From an uncultured Pelagibacteraceae bacterium (GTDB lineage Bacteria; Pseudomonadota; Alphaproteobacteria; Pelagibacterales; Pelagibacteraceae), in contig CACENW010000001.1 in NCBI GenBank assembly GCA_902560805.1, positions 292,198 through 356,197 of the forward strand: a stretch of 64,000 nucleotides of DNA, written 5' to 3'. Numbering within the stretch: position 1 is the first letter of the stretch; every line of letters starts with the position of its first letter. Made by a program: the position numbers and the translations under genes. The notes under the pieces were generated by a model, which was given only the letters and a program-made list of their open reading frames with translations, ran no database searches and was not told the origin of the DNA. Positions 8,740-19,316 of this stretch are shown one piece after another.

Positions 8740-10805
8740 TAATTGGACTCGATTAGAGAAAAGTTAACATAATTGTCGAATGTTTTACACATCATTTGAA
8801 TTAGTTCTAGCCTATTTTTTTTTATTACTAGATCATCCTCATTAACAATTACATTATCAAAAAAATCAAATACATCTCGTTTAATACTGGCTAAATTGTC
8901 TAATGTTTGAACAAAATTTTCATCATTATTAATACTTAAAAAATATTTCCTCAATTCATTAACTTTTTTAAATAAATTTTTTTCAAGCTCAGTTTTAAAA
9001 ATACCAGGGTCAGTTGTATTAGATAATTCGATTTCATCTTTTTTTAACTCACTTTCTAAAATATTTGATGCTCTTTTATAGCTTGCAATTATATCTATTC
9101 CATTTTGTTTATTTATTATTTTATTTAAATTTTTTGCTTTATTAAAAATAACTACAGATTGATCTAAGTTAAAAGAGCTAATTGAAGCTTGTATTATATC
9201 ATTTCGGATATTTTCCTCCTTCATATAATATTTTAACCTCTCTAAAAGAAAATCTAGTAATTCTTTTTGTATAGATTTATTATCAAATTCAAACCCTTGA
9301 TCCTTATACAAACTTGAAGAATAATTTATTAAATCTCTAATTTTGAAATCTTTTTTATTTTCAATGATAATTCTAACAATTGCTAGTGCCAATCTTCTTA
9401 AGGCAAATGGATCCTTGGAACTTGTTGGTTTTTGGTTCACACCAAAAAATCCAACTAAAGTATCAATCTTATCAGCTAATGATAAAGCAATACTATAAGG
9501 TTTTTTGGGGATTTTTGTTCCAGATCCAACTGGTAAGTATTGTTCACTAATAGCAAGTGATAACTCTTTATCAAAACCTTGTACATTTGCAAAATAACCT
9601 CCCATAAGCCCTTGTAGTTCTGGAAATTCACCAACCAATTCAGATAACAAGTCTACTTTGCATATAGATGCCGATAATTCTACTTTTTCTTTGCTAATTA
9701 ATAATTCATCAGAAATAATAGCACCAAGCTTTCTCATTCTTTGAGCTTTATCAAAATAATTTCCAAGACCTTTGAAGTAGTTCATTAATTTCAAATCAGA
9801 AATTTTTTTGACCATGTTTTGAGCTTTACCTTTCTGCCAGAAAAATTCTGCGTCACTTAATCTTGCTTCAACTACTCTTTCATTTCCTGATTTAATTAAT
9901 CCTTTTTTATCTTTATTGTTTGCTACTACTAAAAATTGATTTGTAATGTTTCCTTTTTTATCAAAAGTAGGAAAATACTTTTGGTGGTGTTGCATGGTTA
10001 GTATTAAAATCTCTTTAGGCATATTTAAAAATTTTTTATCAAATTCACAAATAATTACATTAGGTTGGTCGGTTAAATCGACTACTTCCTGAAGAAGTTT
10101 GGGATTGCTATCAATAAATATATTTCTTTTTTTTAAAATAATATCAAATTTTTTTTCAATTAAATCTTTTCTCTCATTGTGATCGATAACTATATCCATT
10201 TTTTTAAAAAAATTTTTATAAGATTTAAAGTCTGAGAATTGTTTTTTCTTTTCTTCAAATTCTTTATCAACAAATGTTGAGTTAGATGAAACTAAATGAT
10301 GAAATTTAAAATTAAGTTTTTTTTTATCAAAAATGGATAAGATAGATTTTAATGGCCTACCCCAAAATATTTCATAATTTGACCATTTCATTGACTTTTT
10401 CCATTGAATTTTATTCAGTATTTGAGGTATGGCTTCTTCTAATAATGTATTTGTGTCTAATTTTTTTGATCTAGTTTTATAAAAATAGAACTCACCTTTA
10501 TCTGTTTCTTTTATAAACAATTCTTTTTTTGAAACACCATTTGATCTTGCAAAGCCCTCTAACGCAGCATCTGGAGACTTCGTATTTGGGCCTTTTATTT
10601 CCTCAGATTTTAAAACTATTTTCTTTTCAATTCCCTCAAACAAAATTAACAATCTATTGGGTGTTGAGTAAGATGAATTTTTTTTAAATTTAATAGATTT
10701 TTTTAAAAAAAATTCATTAAAACTTTTTAATAAATTTTCTCTTAAATTTTTTTGTAAATTTGAAGGTATTTCCTCACTAAATAATTCTAAGAAAAATTCA
10801 GACAT
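8739..10805 (-). CDS. glyS: Glycyl-tRNA synthetase beta subunit
   Basis: Beta subunit of the heterotetrameric alpha2beta2 glycyl-tRNA synthetase. It recognises tRNA-Gly and supports the alpha subunit that carries the adenylation site. The protein begins [15 protein letters not shown], the canonical GlyS start, and runs about 688 residues, with PEELQ-like, MQHHQKYFP and SKDPFALRRLALAIVRI blocks. The frame is open 21 bases further upstream, but the ATG at 10805 is chosen because it overlaps the glyQ stop as TAATG and matches family N-termini. The one-base overlaps with glyQ and ppdK indicate translational coupling. Confidence 0.96.
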   Translation of the reverse strand: MSEFFLELFSEEIPSNLQKNLRENLLKSFNEFFLKKSIKFKKNSSYSTPNRLLILFEGIEKKIVLKSEEIKGPNTKSPDAALEGFARSNGVSKKELFIKETDKGEFYFYKTRSKKLDTNTLLEEAIPQILNKIQWKKSMKWSNYEIFWGRPLKSILSIFDKKKLNFKFHHLVSSNSTFVDKEFEEKKKQFSDFKSYKNFFKKMDIVIDHNERKDLIEKKFDIILKKRNIFIDSNPKLLQEVVDLTDQPNVIICEFDKKFLNMPKEILILTMQHHQKYFPTFDKKGNITNQFLVVANNKDKKGLIKSGNERVVEARLSDAEFFWQKGKAQNMVKKISDLKLMNYFKGLGNYFDKAQRMRKLGAIISDELLISKEKVELSASICKVDLLSELVGEFPELQGLMGGYFANVQGFDKELSLAISEQYLPVGSGTKIPKKPYSIALSLADKIDTLVGFFGVNQKPTSSKDPFALRRLALAIVRIIIENKKDFKIRDLINYSSSLYKDQGFEFDNKSIQKELLDFLLERLKYYMKEENIRNDIIQASISSFNLDQSVVIFNKAKNLNKIINKQNGIDIIASYKRASNILESELKKDEIELSNTTDPGIFKTELEKNLFKKVNELRKYFLSINNDENFVQTLDNLASIKRDVFDFFDNVIVNEDDLVIKKNRLELIQMMCKTFDNYVNFSLIESN

Positions 10806-11701
10806 TATTTTTGACTGTCTAACCAAATACTAGCAGCTGATTTTGTAATATCTCTTATTCTAGCAATATAACCAGCTCTTTGAGCAACACTAATTGCTCC
10901 ACGTGCATCTAATATATTAAATACGTGACTTGCTTTTAAACATTGATCATAAGCTGGTAATGAAATTTTTTTTTCAACTAATGACTTTGCTTCCGACTCG
11001 TATATATCAAACATTTTTAAAAGTGACTCTACATTCGCATGTTCAAAATTATATGCTGAAAATTCTTTCTCAGCTTGATGAAATACGTCTTTATATTTTA
11101 CACCATCATCATTCCATAACAGATCGAATACATTTTTTTGTTGCTGAACAAACATACATATTCTTTCCAATCCATATGTAATTTCAACAGAAACAGGTTT
11201 GCACTCAAATCCTGCCATCTGCTGAAAATAAGTAAATTGTGTAATTTCCATGCCATCACACCATACCTCCCAACCAAGACCAGCAGCACCCAATGTTGGA
11301 CTTTCCCAGTCATCCTCTACAAATCTTATATCATGATCTACATGATCAATTCCTATAGATGACAAACTATTAAGGTAAAGTTTTTTAATATTTTCAGGTG
11401 ATGGTTTTATAAGAACTTGAAACTGATAATAATGTTGAAGTCTATTTGGATTATCACCATACCTTCCATCCGTAGGTCTTCTTGATGGCTGCACATATGC
11501 TGTCTTCCAAGGTTTAGCTCCTAACGACCTCAAAGTAGTTGCTGGATGAAATGTGCCCGCTCCTACTTCCATATCATAAGGTTGGAGAACTACACATCCT
11601 TTTTTACTCCAAAACTTTTGAAGATTAAAAATTGTATCTTGAAATGTAAGAATTTTTTCTTTTGATTTAGAAACCATATCTTTGCCAGATTGATCTTTCA
11701 T
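10805..11701 (-). CDS. glyQ: Glycyl-tRNA synthetase alpha subunit
   Basis: Catalytic class II aminoacyl-tRNA synthetase alpha subunit that activates glycine. It shows [53 protein letters not shown] and [19 protein letters not shown], all characteristic of GlyQ, and ends with the [19 protein letters not shown] segment. At 298 residues it is normal length. The ATG at 11701 gives a 35-base overlap with the upstream S49 peptidase gene; an ATG at 11677 (MVSKSKEK) is an alternative with less overlap. It is coupled to glyS. Confidence 0.96.
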   Translation of the reverse strand: MKDQSGKDMVSKSKEKILTFQDTIFNLQKFWSKKGCVVLQPYDMEVGAGTFHPATTLRSLGAKPWKTAYVQPSRRPTDGRYGDNPNRLQHYYQFQVLIKPSPENIKKLYLNSLSSIGIDHVDHDIRFVEDDWESPTLGAAGLGWEVWCDGMEITQFTYFQQMAGFECKPVSVEITYGLERICMFVQQQKNVFDLLWNDDGVKYKDVFHQAEKEFSAYNFEHANVESLLKMFDIYESEAKSLVEKKISLPAYDQCLKASHVFNILDARGAISVAQRAGYIARIRDITKSAASIWLDSQK

Positions 11702-12470
11702 CTAAAATATTTGCAAATTGATCAATATGATTTGAAGATGAAAGTTTTTGACTTAGCCATCCTTTTGTTTTTTCAAATTTTTTAATTACGACATCTTCAC
11801 CGAACTTTTCTTTTAAAATTTTATGAGCATCTCCTATGCCATCTATTAATCCTAATTTCTTAGCTCTTGAACCTGACCAAAATTCACCAGAAAATAACTC
11901 TACTTCTGTTTTATTTAATTTTGCTCCACGACTTTTTTCAACTACATTTATGAAATCTTGATGTAAATCTAGTTGAATATTTTTAAGTCTTTGAATATCT
12001 TCTTCCTTTTCCTCCATAAAAGGATCAAGCGTACTCTTATTTTTTCCTGCTGTGTGAACTCTTCTCTCAATACCTATTTTCTTAATTAATTCAGTAAAAC
12101 CAAATGAAGAATATATAACACCTATAGATCCAATAATTGAACTTGAATTGGCGTAAATTTCATCTCCAGCACATGAAATAAGATATCCCCCAGATGCAGC
12201 AACATCTTCCGCAAAAAAAATAACTTTCTTATTACTTTTTTTAGCTTGCTGTCGAATAAAACTATAAATTAAATGTGACTGTACAGGTGAGCCTCCAGGA
12301 GAATTGATTGATATTGCTACTGCAGCAGCTTTTTTTAGTGAAAAAGCTTTTTTAATAATTTCTTCCTGTCCTGCAAAATCAATACCTTGCTTAAATTTAC
12401 CAGCATTACCAATGACACCATTTAATTTAATATGTGAAATAATTTTTTTCTTTTTTAAAAAGGAGAACAT
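11667..12470 (-). CDS. S49-family signal peptide peptidase-like serine protease
   Basis: A 267-residue S49 (SppA/SohB-like) peptidase expected to cleave remnant signal peptides or membrane proteins. It contains SINSPGGSP (oxyanion region), [15 protein letters not shown] with the probable nucleophilic serine near residue 104, and [11 protein letters not shown] lysine in [16 protein letters not shown] near residue 156 is the likely general base. Only one half-domain is present, as in short alphaproteobacterial SppA homologues, and I see no clear N-terminal membrane helix, so how it reaches the membrane is unclear. It is the first gene of the glyQ-glyS-ppdK-DUF1737 unit. Confidence 0.88.
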   Translation of the reverse strand: MFSFLKKKKIISHIKLNGVIGNAGKFKQGIDFAGQEEIIKKAFSLKKAAAVAISINSPGGSPVQSHLIYSFIRQQAKKSNKKVIFFAEDVAASGGYLISCAGDEIYANSSSIIGSIGVIYSSFGFTELIKKIGIERRVHTAGKNKSTLDPFMEEKEEDIQRLKNIQLDLHQDFINVVEKSRGAKLNKTEVELFSGEFWSGSRAKKLGLIDGIGDAHKILKEKFGEDVVIKKFEKTKGWLSQKLSSSNHIDQFANILDERSIWQRYGF

Positions 12471-12497
12471 ATTTATCTCTTACAGAATATTTAATTG

Positions 12498-12503
12498 ATT
12501 ATA
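12498..12503 (-). promoter_or_regulatory. Candidate -10 element for the S49 peptidase-glyQS-ppdK operon
   Basis: The minus strand reads TATAAT here, 28 bases before the peptidase ATG, in the divergent intergenic region with ispB. No good -35 hexamer is seen at the right spacing, so the promoter is tentative. Confidence 0.4.
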
Positions 12504-12517
12504 AAGACTACTTATAA

Positions 12518-12546
12518 TTGAAGAATTAGGTGCGTCAAATGATAAG
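12518..12546 (+). promoter_or_regulatory. Candidate promoter of ispB
   Basis: TTGAAG at 12518-12523 and GATAAG at 12541-12546 are 17 bases apart. The start would be near 12553, leaving a leader of about 32 bases before the ispB ATG. Both hexamers deviate from consensus. Confidence 0.4.
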
Positions 12547-12584
12547 TAATAAATATAGCCTATTTATATTAATTTAAATTTATT

Positions 12585-13598
12585 ATGGGAACCGTAGTAC
12601 AGCTTAAAAACCAGATAAATAATTCATATTTCCAATTAAAGGAATCTGTTGAAGAAAAACTGGCTTTGACCGAAGAAAGAATAAAATCCAAATTAATTAG
12701 TGATGTTCAATTAGTTCAAAAAATGACCAATTATCATATAGAAACTGGTGGCAAAAGACTTAGGGCTTTATTGACATTAGGAAGTGCTAAGTTATGTGGT
12801 TACTCAAAAGGTTCGAGAGACGTAAATTTAGCGGCTTGTGTAGAGCTTATTCACAGTGCAACTTTGATGCATGATGATGTTATCGATGAAGGTGAGATTA
12901 GAAGAGGCAAAGAAACTTTAAATAAAATTTGGAGTAATCATTCCTCAGTTTTAATTGGAGATTATCTCTTAAGTAGATGCTTTGAGATGATGGTGGAAGA
13001 CGGAAATTTAGAAGTATTAAAATTATTATCATCAACTTCATCTAAAATTGCCCAGGGAGAAGTATTGCAACTACAGCATAATAATGAAGTTGATATGCTT
13101 GAAGAAACATATCTAAAAATTATCTCTGCCAAAACTGCGGAGCTATTTGCTACCTCAACAAAAGTAGGAGCAATTTTAGCTGAAGTAGGAAATAAAGAAA
13201 AAGATGCGCTTGAATTTTATGGAAGGAATTTAGGATTAACATTTCAAATTGCTGACGATACATTGGATTATAATTCTGAATTAAAGTTATTTGGAAAAAA
13301 AATAGGAAAAGATTTTTTTGAAGGAAAGGTGACTTTACCAATCATCTTGCTTTACCAAAAATTAGAAAGTAACGAAAAAAAAGGGCTGAAAAAATTATTT
13401 AATAATAAAGAGAGAACTAAAGAAGATTTTAATAATACTATATCTTTGATTAATAAATATAAGATTATAAATGAATGTTACCAAAAAGCTCAGCACTATA
13501 TTAATTTAGCATCAAATTCTTTAAGTGTGTTCAAGGACAGTAAAGAAAAAGAAATTCTTAAAAAACTTACATCTTTCAGTTTAGCAAGAAATTTTTAA
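12585..13598 (+). CDS. ispB: Long-chain polyprenyl diphosphate synthase (octaprenyl/decaprenyl type)
   Basis: Builds the all-trans polyprenyl tail of ubiquinone from farnesyl diphosphate and IPP units. The 337-residue protein has GGKRLRALL, the first aspartate-rich motif in HDDVIDEGEIRRG near residue 95, and the second in FQIADDTLDY near residue 220. Two prenyl synthases occur in the window; this longer one with N-terminal VQLKNQINNSYFQLKESV resembles IspB rather than IspA. The exact chain length cannot be read with certainty. It diverges from the S49 peptidase operon and overlaps pdxH by 4 bases tail to tail. Confidence 0.92.
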   Translation: MGTVVQLKNQINNSYFQLKESVEEKLALTEERIKSKLISDVQLVQKMTNYHIETGGKRLRALLTLGSAKLCGYSKGSRDVNLAACVELIHSATLMHDDVIDEGEIRRGKETLNKIWSNHSSVLIGDYLLSRCFEMMVEDGNLEVLKLLSSTSSKIAQGEVLQLQHNNEVDMLEETYLKIISAKTAELFATSTKVGAILAEVGNKEKDALEFYGRNLGLTFQIADDTLDYNSELKLFGKKIGKDFFEGKVTLPIILLYQKLESNEKKGLKKLFNNKERTKEDFNNTISLINKYKIINECYQKAQHYINLASNSLSVFKDSKEKEILKKLTSFSLARNF

Positions 13599-14221
13599 GG
13601 ACTTAATAAAGATTTATTCCATAATCCACTCTGGCTTTTTGTATATAGCAATCTTTCATGAATTCTATTTTCGCCATCTAGCCAAAATTCTATATTTTGT
13701 GGATTTAAATTCCATCCAGACCAGTGTTTTGGTCTAGGAACTTTTGTTTCATCAGAATATTTATTTTTATACACCTTAATTGAATTTATTAATTCATCTC
13801 TATTTTTTAATTCTTGGCTCTGATTTGATGCCCATGCACCAATTCTACTTTCATATGCTCTCGAAGAATAATATTTATCTGCAACATCATCAGAAACTAA
13901 TGATACAGTTCCAGTAATTCTGACTTGTCTTAAAAGACTTTTCCAATGAAAACACATTGAAGCGTTAGGATTTTCCTTTAGTTCATTACCTTTTCTACTA
14001 TTTAAATTAGTGTAGAAAACAAATCCATCTTTATTAAAATCCTTAAGGAGCACCATTCTGACGGATGGAGCATTATTTTTATTTGAAGTTCCTAGCGCGA
14101 CTGCATTTGGATCATTTGGTTCAGTCTGTTTAGCTTTTTCCATCCATATTTCAAACAACTTAATTGGGTCATCTAAATTTAAAAAACAGCTATTGATACC
14201 AAGTTGGTTTTTTTCATTCAT
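13595..14221 (-). CDS. pdxH: Pyridoxine/pyridoxamine 5'-phosphate oxidase
   Basis: FMN-dependent oxidase that makes pyridoxal 5'-phosphate from PNP or PMP. It shows VRMVLLKDFNKDGFVFYTN, SRKGNELKENPNASMCFHWKSLLRQVRI (FMN-phosphate contacts), SRIGAWASNQSQ and the C-terminal RPKHWSGWNLNPQNIEFW followed by RIHERLLY. At 208 residues it is typical. The start at 14221 is 33 bases from the divergent aroC start. It is the final step of the vitamin B6 pathway; whether the organism makes or salvages B6 cannot be told from this window. Confidence 0.96.
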   Translation of the reverse strand: MNEKNQLGINSCFLNLDDPIKLFEIWMEKAKQTEPNDPNAVALGTSNKNNAPSVRMVLLKDFNKDGFVFYTNLNSRKGNELKENPNASMCFHWKSLLRQVRITGTVSLVSDDVADKYYSSRAYESRIGAWASNQSQELKNRDELINSIKVYKNKYSDETKVPRPKHWSGWNLNPQNIEFWLDGENRIHERLLYTKSQSGLWNKSLLSP

Positions 14222-14254
14222 AATTTAAACAAAATAATCTATATAATATAAATA

Positions 14255-15337
14255 ATGTCATTTAACACATTTGGAAAGCTATTTCGTTTCACAACTTGGG
14301 GTGAATCTCACGGCCCTGCTATTGGCTGCATAGTTGATGGTTGTCCTCCAAACATAAATCTAGATGAAAAAGACATTCAATTAGAATTGGATAAAAGAAA
14401 ACCCGGGCAATCAAAATTTACAACCCAAAGAAAAGAAGACGATAAAGTCCAAATACTTTCAGGTGTATTTGAAGGAAAAACTACTGGCACACCAATTTCT
14501 CTAATTATTTATAATAAAGACATGAGATCTAAAGATTATGGAAATATAAAAGATAAATTTAGACCGGGTCATGCGGACTTTACATATTTTAAAAAATATG
14601 GAATTAGAGATTACAGAGGTGGAGGAAGATCTTCAGCTAGAGAGACAGCTTCAAGAGTTGCAGCTGGTGCTATAGCTAAACTAGTACTTCAAAAAAAATT
14701 GGGAAAAAAATTTAAAGTTATAGGTGCCGTCACTCAATTAGGAATCTTAGGATGTGATACGTCACAATGGAATGATAAAATTATTTCAAAAAATCCATTC
14801 TTTTGTCCAGATAAATCCATGATTAAATTATGGGAAAAATATTTACTTGGTGTAAGAAAATCAGGTTCATCATGTGGAGCTGTAATAGAAGTGAGAGCAA
14901 GAGGTATCCCAGCGGGCCTTGGAGCGCCAATTTACTCAAAATTAGATTCGGATATTGCATCAGCTTTTATGAGTATTAATGCAGTTAAAGGAGTAAATGT
15001 TGGTGCTGGGATGAATTCTGCACAACTAAGTGGTGAGCAAAACTCCGATGAAATATCATCAAAAAATAATAAATTAAAATTTGACTCTAATAATGCAGGC
15101 GGTATCTTGGGTGGAATTTCTTCTGGACAAGAAATAATAGCATCATTTGCAGTTAAACCGACATCTTCAATTTTAACCACAAGAAAAACGATTAATAAAT
15201 TTGGAAAAAATACTACAATATCTGTTAAAGGAAGACATGACCCGTGCGTAGGAATAAGAGCTGTTCCAGTTGGAGAAGCTATGATGAATTGTGTTTTATT
15301 AGACCACTATCTAATGAATCAGGCTCAGTGCGGATAA
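14255..15337 (+). CDS. aroC: Chorismate synthase
   Basis: Converts EPSP to chorismate, the last shikimate step, using reduced FMN as catalyst. Signatures are [21 protein letters not shown] at the N-terminus, [24 protein letters not shown] sequence ([19 protein letters not shown]), and [18 protein letters not shown] at the C-terminus. At 360 residues it is full length. A TATAAT at 14242-14247 ends 7 bases before the ATG, so if that is the -10 element the mRNA would be nearly or fully leaderless; no good -35 accompanies it. Convergent with dxs, 4 bases apart. Confidence 0.97.
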   Translation: MSFNTFGKLFRFTTWGESHGPAIGCIVDGCPPNINLDEKDIQLELDKRKPGQSKFTTQRKEDDKVQILSGVFEGKTTGTPISLIIYNKDMRSKDYGNIKDKFRPGHADFTYFKKYGIRDYRGGGRSSARETASRVAAGAIAKLVLQKKLGKKFKVIGAVTQLGILGCDTSQWNDKIISKNPFFCPDKSMIKLWEKYLLGVRKSGSSCGAVIEVRARGIPAGLGAPIYSKLDSDIASAFMSINAVKGVNVGAGMNSAQLSGEQNSDEISSKNNKLKFDSNNAGGILGGISSGQEIIASFAVKPTSSILTTRKTINKFGKNTTISVKGRHDPCVGIRAVPVGEAMMNCVLLDHYLMNQAQCG

Positions 15338-15341
15338 ATAA

Positions 15342-17258
15342 TTAGATTTTTACTACTCTAATTGAATCCTTATTAAATAAAACTTCTAAAACTTTTTTTG
15401 TAATTTGTGGACTATTCAGTCCAGCAATATCATACATGTTTTTTGGATTATCTTGCTCTATGAATTCATCTGGAAGAGTCATGGATCTAAATTTTAAACC
15501 TTTATCAAATATTCCTTTTTCGGCTAATAAATTTTTAACATGGGAACCAAATCCTCCTATAGAACCTTCTTCAATTGTAATCATTAATTCATGATCTCTT
15601 GCAGATTTTAAAATTAAATCTTCATCTAAAGGTTTAGCAAATCTTGCATCTATAATTGTTGTTGAAATACCCTTTGCTTTCAATTCTTCTGCAGCTACTT
15701 TACATTCCTCAAGTCTAGTTCCTAAACTCAACAAACAAACCTGGGTTCCTTGGTGAATAATTTTTCCTTTACCTATCTCTATTTTTTCTTCTATTGAAGG
15801 AAGTTCAACTCCAATACCTGTTCCTCTTGGATATCTTATTGCACAGGGTTTATCATTAATATGAACCGAAGTATTAATCATTTTTACTAACTCAGCTTCA
15901 TCACTAGCTGCCATCACGATAAAATTTGGTAAAGTCGACAAATAAGTAATATCAAAAGAACCTGCGTGCGTTGATCCGTCTGCACCAACTAATCCAGCCC
16001 TATCAATTGCAAATCTTACAGGAAGACTCTGTATTGCTACATCATGCACAACTTGATCATAAGCTCTTTGAAGAAAGGTAGAATAGATAGCTGCATAGGG
16101 CTTGTATCCTTCTGTAGCAAGACCTGCCGCAAAAGTAACAGCATGCTGTTCGGCAATACCAACATCAAACATTCTTTTTGGGAATTCCTTACCGAAAATA
16201 TCCATACCTGTTCCACCTGGCATTGCTGCAGTTATTCCAACTATCTTGCTGTCTTTTTTTGCATGTTTAACAAGTGTATTTGCAAAAACTTTTGTGTAAG
16301 CAGGTAAATTAGTACCACTTTTTTGTTGCTCTCCAGTTTCAACATTAAATTTTGATACTCCGTGATAGTGATCGCTAGCTTTTTCAGCATAAGAATATCC
16401 TTTTCCTTTTTGAGTTTTAATATGTATCATGATTGGACCCTCATGCTTTGAGTCTCTAGCATTTTTTAAAATAGGGACAAGTGTGGAAAGATCATGTCCA
16501 TCTATTGGTCCCGCATAATAAAAACCTAGTGAGCTAAATAGTGTTCCACCTGTAACAGCCGATCGAAAAAAATCTTCTGCTTTACCAGCTTTAGCACTAA
16601 ATCTCTTTGAAAAAGCTGAGGTGATTAATTTTAAAGTTTCTCTTAAGCTAAAATAAATTTTTCCAGTAAATAATTTTGCTAAATATGTTCTCATTGCACC
16701 TACTGGTTTTGCAATAGACATATCATTATCATTTAATATAACGATCATTTTAGTTTTAGATGCACCAGCGTTATTCATAGCTTCGTATGCCATACCAGCA
16801 CTAATTGCACCGTCACCAATAACAGCTATTACATTTGAAGATTTGTTTTCTAATTTATTTGCTTCAGCCATACCAAGTGCAGATGATATAGATGTAGAAC
16901 TATGAGCTGCACCAAATGGGTCATATTCACTCTCAGATCTTTTTGTAAAACCTGATAAGCCATTACCTTGTCTTAAAGTATCAATTTTTTGTTTTCTTCC
17001 TGTTAAAATTTTATGTGGATATGCTTGATGTCCTACATCCCAAATTAATCGATCATTAGGCGTGTCAAAAACATAGTGTAGAGCTACAGTCAATTCAACA
17101 ACTCCTAGGCCTGCACCTAAATGTCCACCAGTTTTAGATACTGCACTGATCATCTCTTCTCTAACTTCATCAGCTACTTGTTGTAAATCATTTTCAGAAA
17201 CTTTTCTTAAATCGGATGGAAAGTTAATATTATCTAAAAACTTGTAATTATTTTTCAT
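15342..17258 (-). CDS. dxs: 1-deoxy-D-xylulose-5-phosphate synthase
   Basis: Thiamin-diphosphate enzyme condensing pyruvate with glyceraldehyde 3-phosphate, the first step of the MEP isoprenoid pathway and a source of DXP for thiamin and B6. It has [35 protein letters not shown], the Th[15 protein letters not shown] motif, [18 protein letters not shown] with the catalytic glutamate, and [15 protein letters not shown]. At 638 residues it is normal. It overlaps ispA by 4 bases as the third gene of xseB-ispA-dxs, so precursor and prenyl-chain synthesis are co-transcribed. It depends on thiamin diphosphate, linking it to thiD and thiE. Confidence 0.97.
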   Translation of the reverse strand: MKNNYKFLDNINFPSDLRKVSENDLQQVADEVREEMISAVSKTGGHLGAGLGVVELTVALHYVFDTPNDRLIWDVGHQAYPHKILTGRKQKIDTLRQGNGLSGFTKRSESEYDPFGAAHSSTSISSALGMAEANKLENKSSNVIAVIGDGAISAGMAYEAMNNAGASKTKMIVILNDNDMSIAKPVGAMRTYLAKLFTGKIYFSLRETLKLITSAFSKRFSAKAGKAEDFFRSAVTGGTLFSSLGFYYAGPIDGHDLSTLVPILKNARDSKHEGPIMIHIKTQKGKGYSYAEKASDHYHGVSKFNVETGEQQKSGTNLPAYTKVFANTLVKHAKKDSKIVGITAAMPGGTGMDIFGKEFPKRMFDVGIAEQHAVTFAAGLATEGYKPYAAIYSTFLQRAYDQVVHDVAIQSLPVRFAIDRAGLVGADGSTHAGSFDITYLSTLPNFIVMAASDEAELVKMINTSVHINDKPCAIRYPRGTGIGVELPSIEEKIEIGKGKIIHQGTQVCLLSLGTRLEECKVAAEELKAKGISTTIIDARFAKPLDEDLILKSARDHELMITIEEGSIGGFGSHVKNLLAEKGIFDKGLKFRSMTLPDEFIEQDNPKNMYDIAGLNSPQITKKVLEVLFNKDSIRVVKI

Positions 17259-18127
17259 TTATTTCTATTCAATATAAATTCTAATGTATCATTTAATTTT
17301 TTTGATTTTGAACCATAAATTTTTAAATTTCTATTTATATCTGAAATAATCTTACCACAATATTTGATTGAAGCATCATAACCTAGCAAACTTATAAGTG
17401 TTGCTTTTCCTTTTTTTTGATCTTTTTTAGTTTTTTTCCCAGCAATTTTAGAATTGCCTTTAAAGTCTATTAAATCATCTGCTATTTGAAAAAGAACGCC
17501 GATATCAGAACCAACACTTTCAAAAAATTTAATTTCCTTCACGCTCTTATCTTTAATAATTGCTGGGACCGCACAACAAAAACTAAAAAGTTTTCCTGTT
17601 TTTTTAATCTCCATATTTACAATTTGTTTTTTTGAAACTTTCTTTTTTTCAAAATCTAAATCTAAATATTGACCTCCCGCTATACCCAAATGTCCTGAAC
17701 ATGTAGAAAGTTTATGTACTAATTTAACTTTAATTTTGTCACTCAAATTTAACTTTGAGCTAGTTAAAATTTCAAAAGCCATTGTTAATAATGAATTTCC
17801 AGCAAGAACAGCTGTTGACTCACCAAATTTAATATGAGTTGATGGCTTGCCTCTTCTCATATTATCATTATCCATGCATGGTAAATCATCATGAATAAGA
17901 GAATAAGCATGAATACATTCCACAGCAGCCCCTATAACAATTAATGTTTTATAGTTAATTGAGAATAAAGATCCAATATCAATTAATATTTTAGATCTAA
18001 TTTTTTTTCCTCCAGGAAATAATCCGTACTTCATTGCATAAATTAATTTAGAATTTCCTTGTTCCTGAATGTATCTCTTCAAAAATACATTAGTATCTTT
18101 TGCAATTTTGTTAAGTTGATTTTTCAC
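17255..18127 (-). CDS. ispA: Farnesyl/geranyl diphosphate synthase
   Basis: Short-chain trans-prenyl synthase giving geranyl and farnesyl diphosphate. The 290-residue sequence has [14 protein letters not shown], the first aspartate-rich motif [31 protein letters not shown] and the second motif [12 protein letters not shown]. The CMDND form of the first motif is typical of bacterial IspA. It overlaps xseB upstream and dxs downstream by 4 bases each. IspB at 12.6-13.6 kb would use its farnesyl product. Confidence 0.94.
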   Translation of the reverse strand: MKNQLNKIAKDTNVFLKRYIQEQGNSKLIYAMKYGLFPGGKKIRSKILIDIGSLFSINYKTLIVIGAAVECIHAYSLIHDDLPCMDNDNMRRGKPSTHIKFGESTAVLAGNSLLTMAFEILTSSKLNLSDKIKVKLVHKLSTCSGHLGIAGGQYLDLDFEKKKVSKKQIVNMEIKKTGKLFSFCCAVPAIIKDKSVKEIKFFESVGSDIGVLFQIADDLIDFKGNSKIAGKKTKKDQKKGKATLISLLGYDASIKYCGKIISDINRNLKIYGSKSKKLNDTLEFILNRNK

Positions 18128-18360
18128 TTTCTCTTAATAATTTCCTTAATTTTTTTATTTGTTTTTTCGCTAATAGATCTAAAATTTTTTTTAAATTTTT
18201 TTTCAATTAAATTATTTAATTTTAGCAACTCCTGATAACTCTCTACAGAATTATCTAAATCATCTTTTTCCTCTAATGACTTTATTATTTGATTTGCTTC
18301 GTCTGTCAATTCCTCAAGTGTTCTACTGTCATAATCGAGTGGTAAATTTTTATCTTTCAT
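18124..18360 (-). CDS. xseB: Exodeoxyribonuclease VII small subunit
   Basis: The 78-residue small subunit of exonuclease VII, a single-strand DNA exonuclease. It contains SRTLEELTDEANQIIKSLEEKDDLDNSVESYQ..LLKLN (described in part), the helical core conserved in XseB, followed by a basic tail. The order xseB-ispA-dxs is common in proteobacteria. Its start is 20 bases from the divergent Sua5/TsaC start, so the promoters of both must be compressed or lie inside the opposite gene. Confidence 0.88.
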   Translation of the reverse strand: MKDKNLPLDYDSRTLEELTDEANQIIKSLEEKDDLDNSVESYQELLKLNNLIEKKFKKNFRSISEKTNKKIKEIIKRK

Positions 18361-18380
18361 ATATTAATCATTACTATTAC

Positions 18381-19316
18381 ATGAAAAATATTCAATCAAA
18401 TATCAAAAAAGCAAAAAATTACTTAGACAAAAGTCATTGTGTGGCTGTTCCAACAGAAACTGTTTACGGACTTGCAGGTAATGCTTACTCAGATGTAGCA
18501 GTTAAAAAAATTTTTAACCTAAAAAGAAGACCTGCTAACAATCCATTAATTGTTCATTATTATAATTTAAAGAAAATTTCAGAAGATTGTGAAATAAATA
18601 ATAGTTTTATTAAACTTTATAAAAAATTTTCTCCAGGACCGTTAACATATGTACTGAAGCTTAAAAAGAATTCTAAAATATCAAAGTTTGTAACTAATAA
18701 TAAAAAAACAGTTGCTATAAGATTTCCAAAACATCCCCTATTTAGAAAATTACTAAAAAATCTTGAATATCCAGTTGCAGCACCAAGTGCTAATATTTCT
18801 TCAAGATTAAGTGCTGTAAAAGCAGCTGACGTCAAAGAAGAATTTGGCAGCAAAATAAAATTTATTTTGAATGGTGGTATTTGTAAAATAGGTGTTGAGT
18901 CCACAATAATAAGCATAATAAATAAACCAAGATTACTAAGATATGGAGGATTGGGTGTTTCAAAAATCAAAAAAACTTTAAGAAAAAATATAATTATTAA
19001 TATAAATTCAAAAGATAAAATTTCTCCTGGTCTTTTTCCTTTACACTACTCTCCAGGATTACCTTTAAGAATGAATGCAAAAAAAAATAAAATAAATGAA
19101 GCTTTTGTACTTTTAAAAAAAAGAGAAAATGTATCTAAAGATATTTATTATTTAAGCAAAACAAATAACTTAAATGAGGCTGCCAAAAACCTGTATAGTG
19201 TTTTGAGGAAAATTAAAAAAGATAAATATAAATCAATAGCTGTAGAAAAAATACCAAATGAAGGAATTGGAAAAACAATAAACGACAGACTGAAGAGAGC
19301 ATCAAACTTCAAATGA
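18381..19316 (+). CDS. L-threonylcarbamoyladenylate synthase, Sua5 type
   Basis: Makes threonylcarbamoyl-AMP from threonine, bicarbonate and ATP for the t6A37 modification of ANN-decoding tRNAs. The YrdC domain shows CVAVPTETVYGLAGNAYSD, KRRPANNPLIVHY, VAIRFPKHPLF and APSANISSRLSAVKAADV. A C-terminal extension with PGLFPLHYSPGLPLR marks the longer Sua5 form rather than the short TsaC. The frame is open 105 bases upstream, but the ATG at 18381 (MKNIQSNIKKAKNYL) matches family N-termini and avoids overlap with xseB; 311 residues result. It overlaps the ABC ATPase gene by 4 bases. Confidence 0.93.
   Translation: MKNIQSNIKKAKNYLDKSHCVAVPTETVYGLAGNAYSDVAVKKIFNLKRRPANNPLIVHYYNLKKISEDCEINNSFIKLYKKFSPGPLTYVLKLKKNSKISKFVTNNKKTVAIRFPKHPLFRKLLKNLEYPVAAPSANISSRLSAVKAADVKEEFGSKIKFILNGGICKIGVESTIISIINKPRLLRYGGLGVSKIKKTLRKNIIININSKDKISPGLFPLHYSPGLPLRMNAKKNKINEAFVLLKKRENVSKDIYYLSKTNNLNEAAKNLYSVLRKIKKDKYKSIAVEKIPNEGIGKTINDRLKRASNFK

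Noticed and set aside
14242..14254. Leaderless aroC transcript
   Set aside because: TATAAT ends 7 bases before the ATG, but no acceptable -35 is present. Too weak for a separate claim; noted under aroC.
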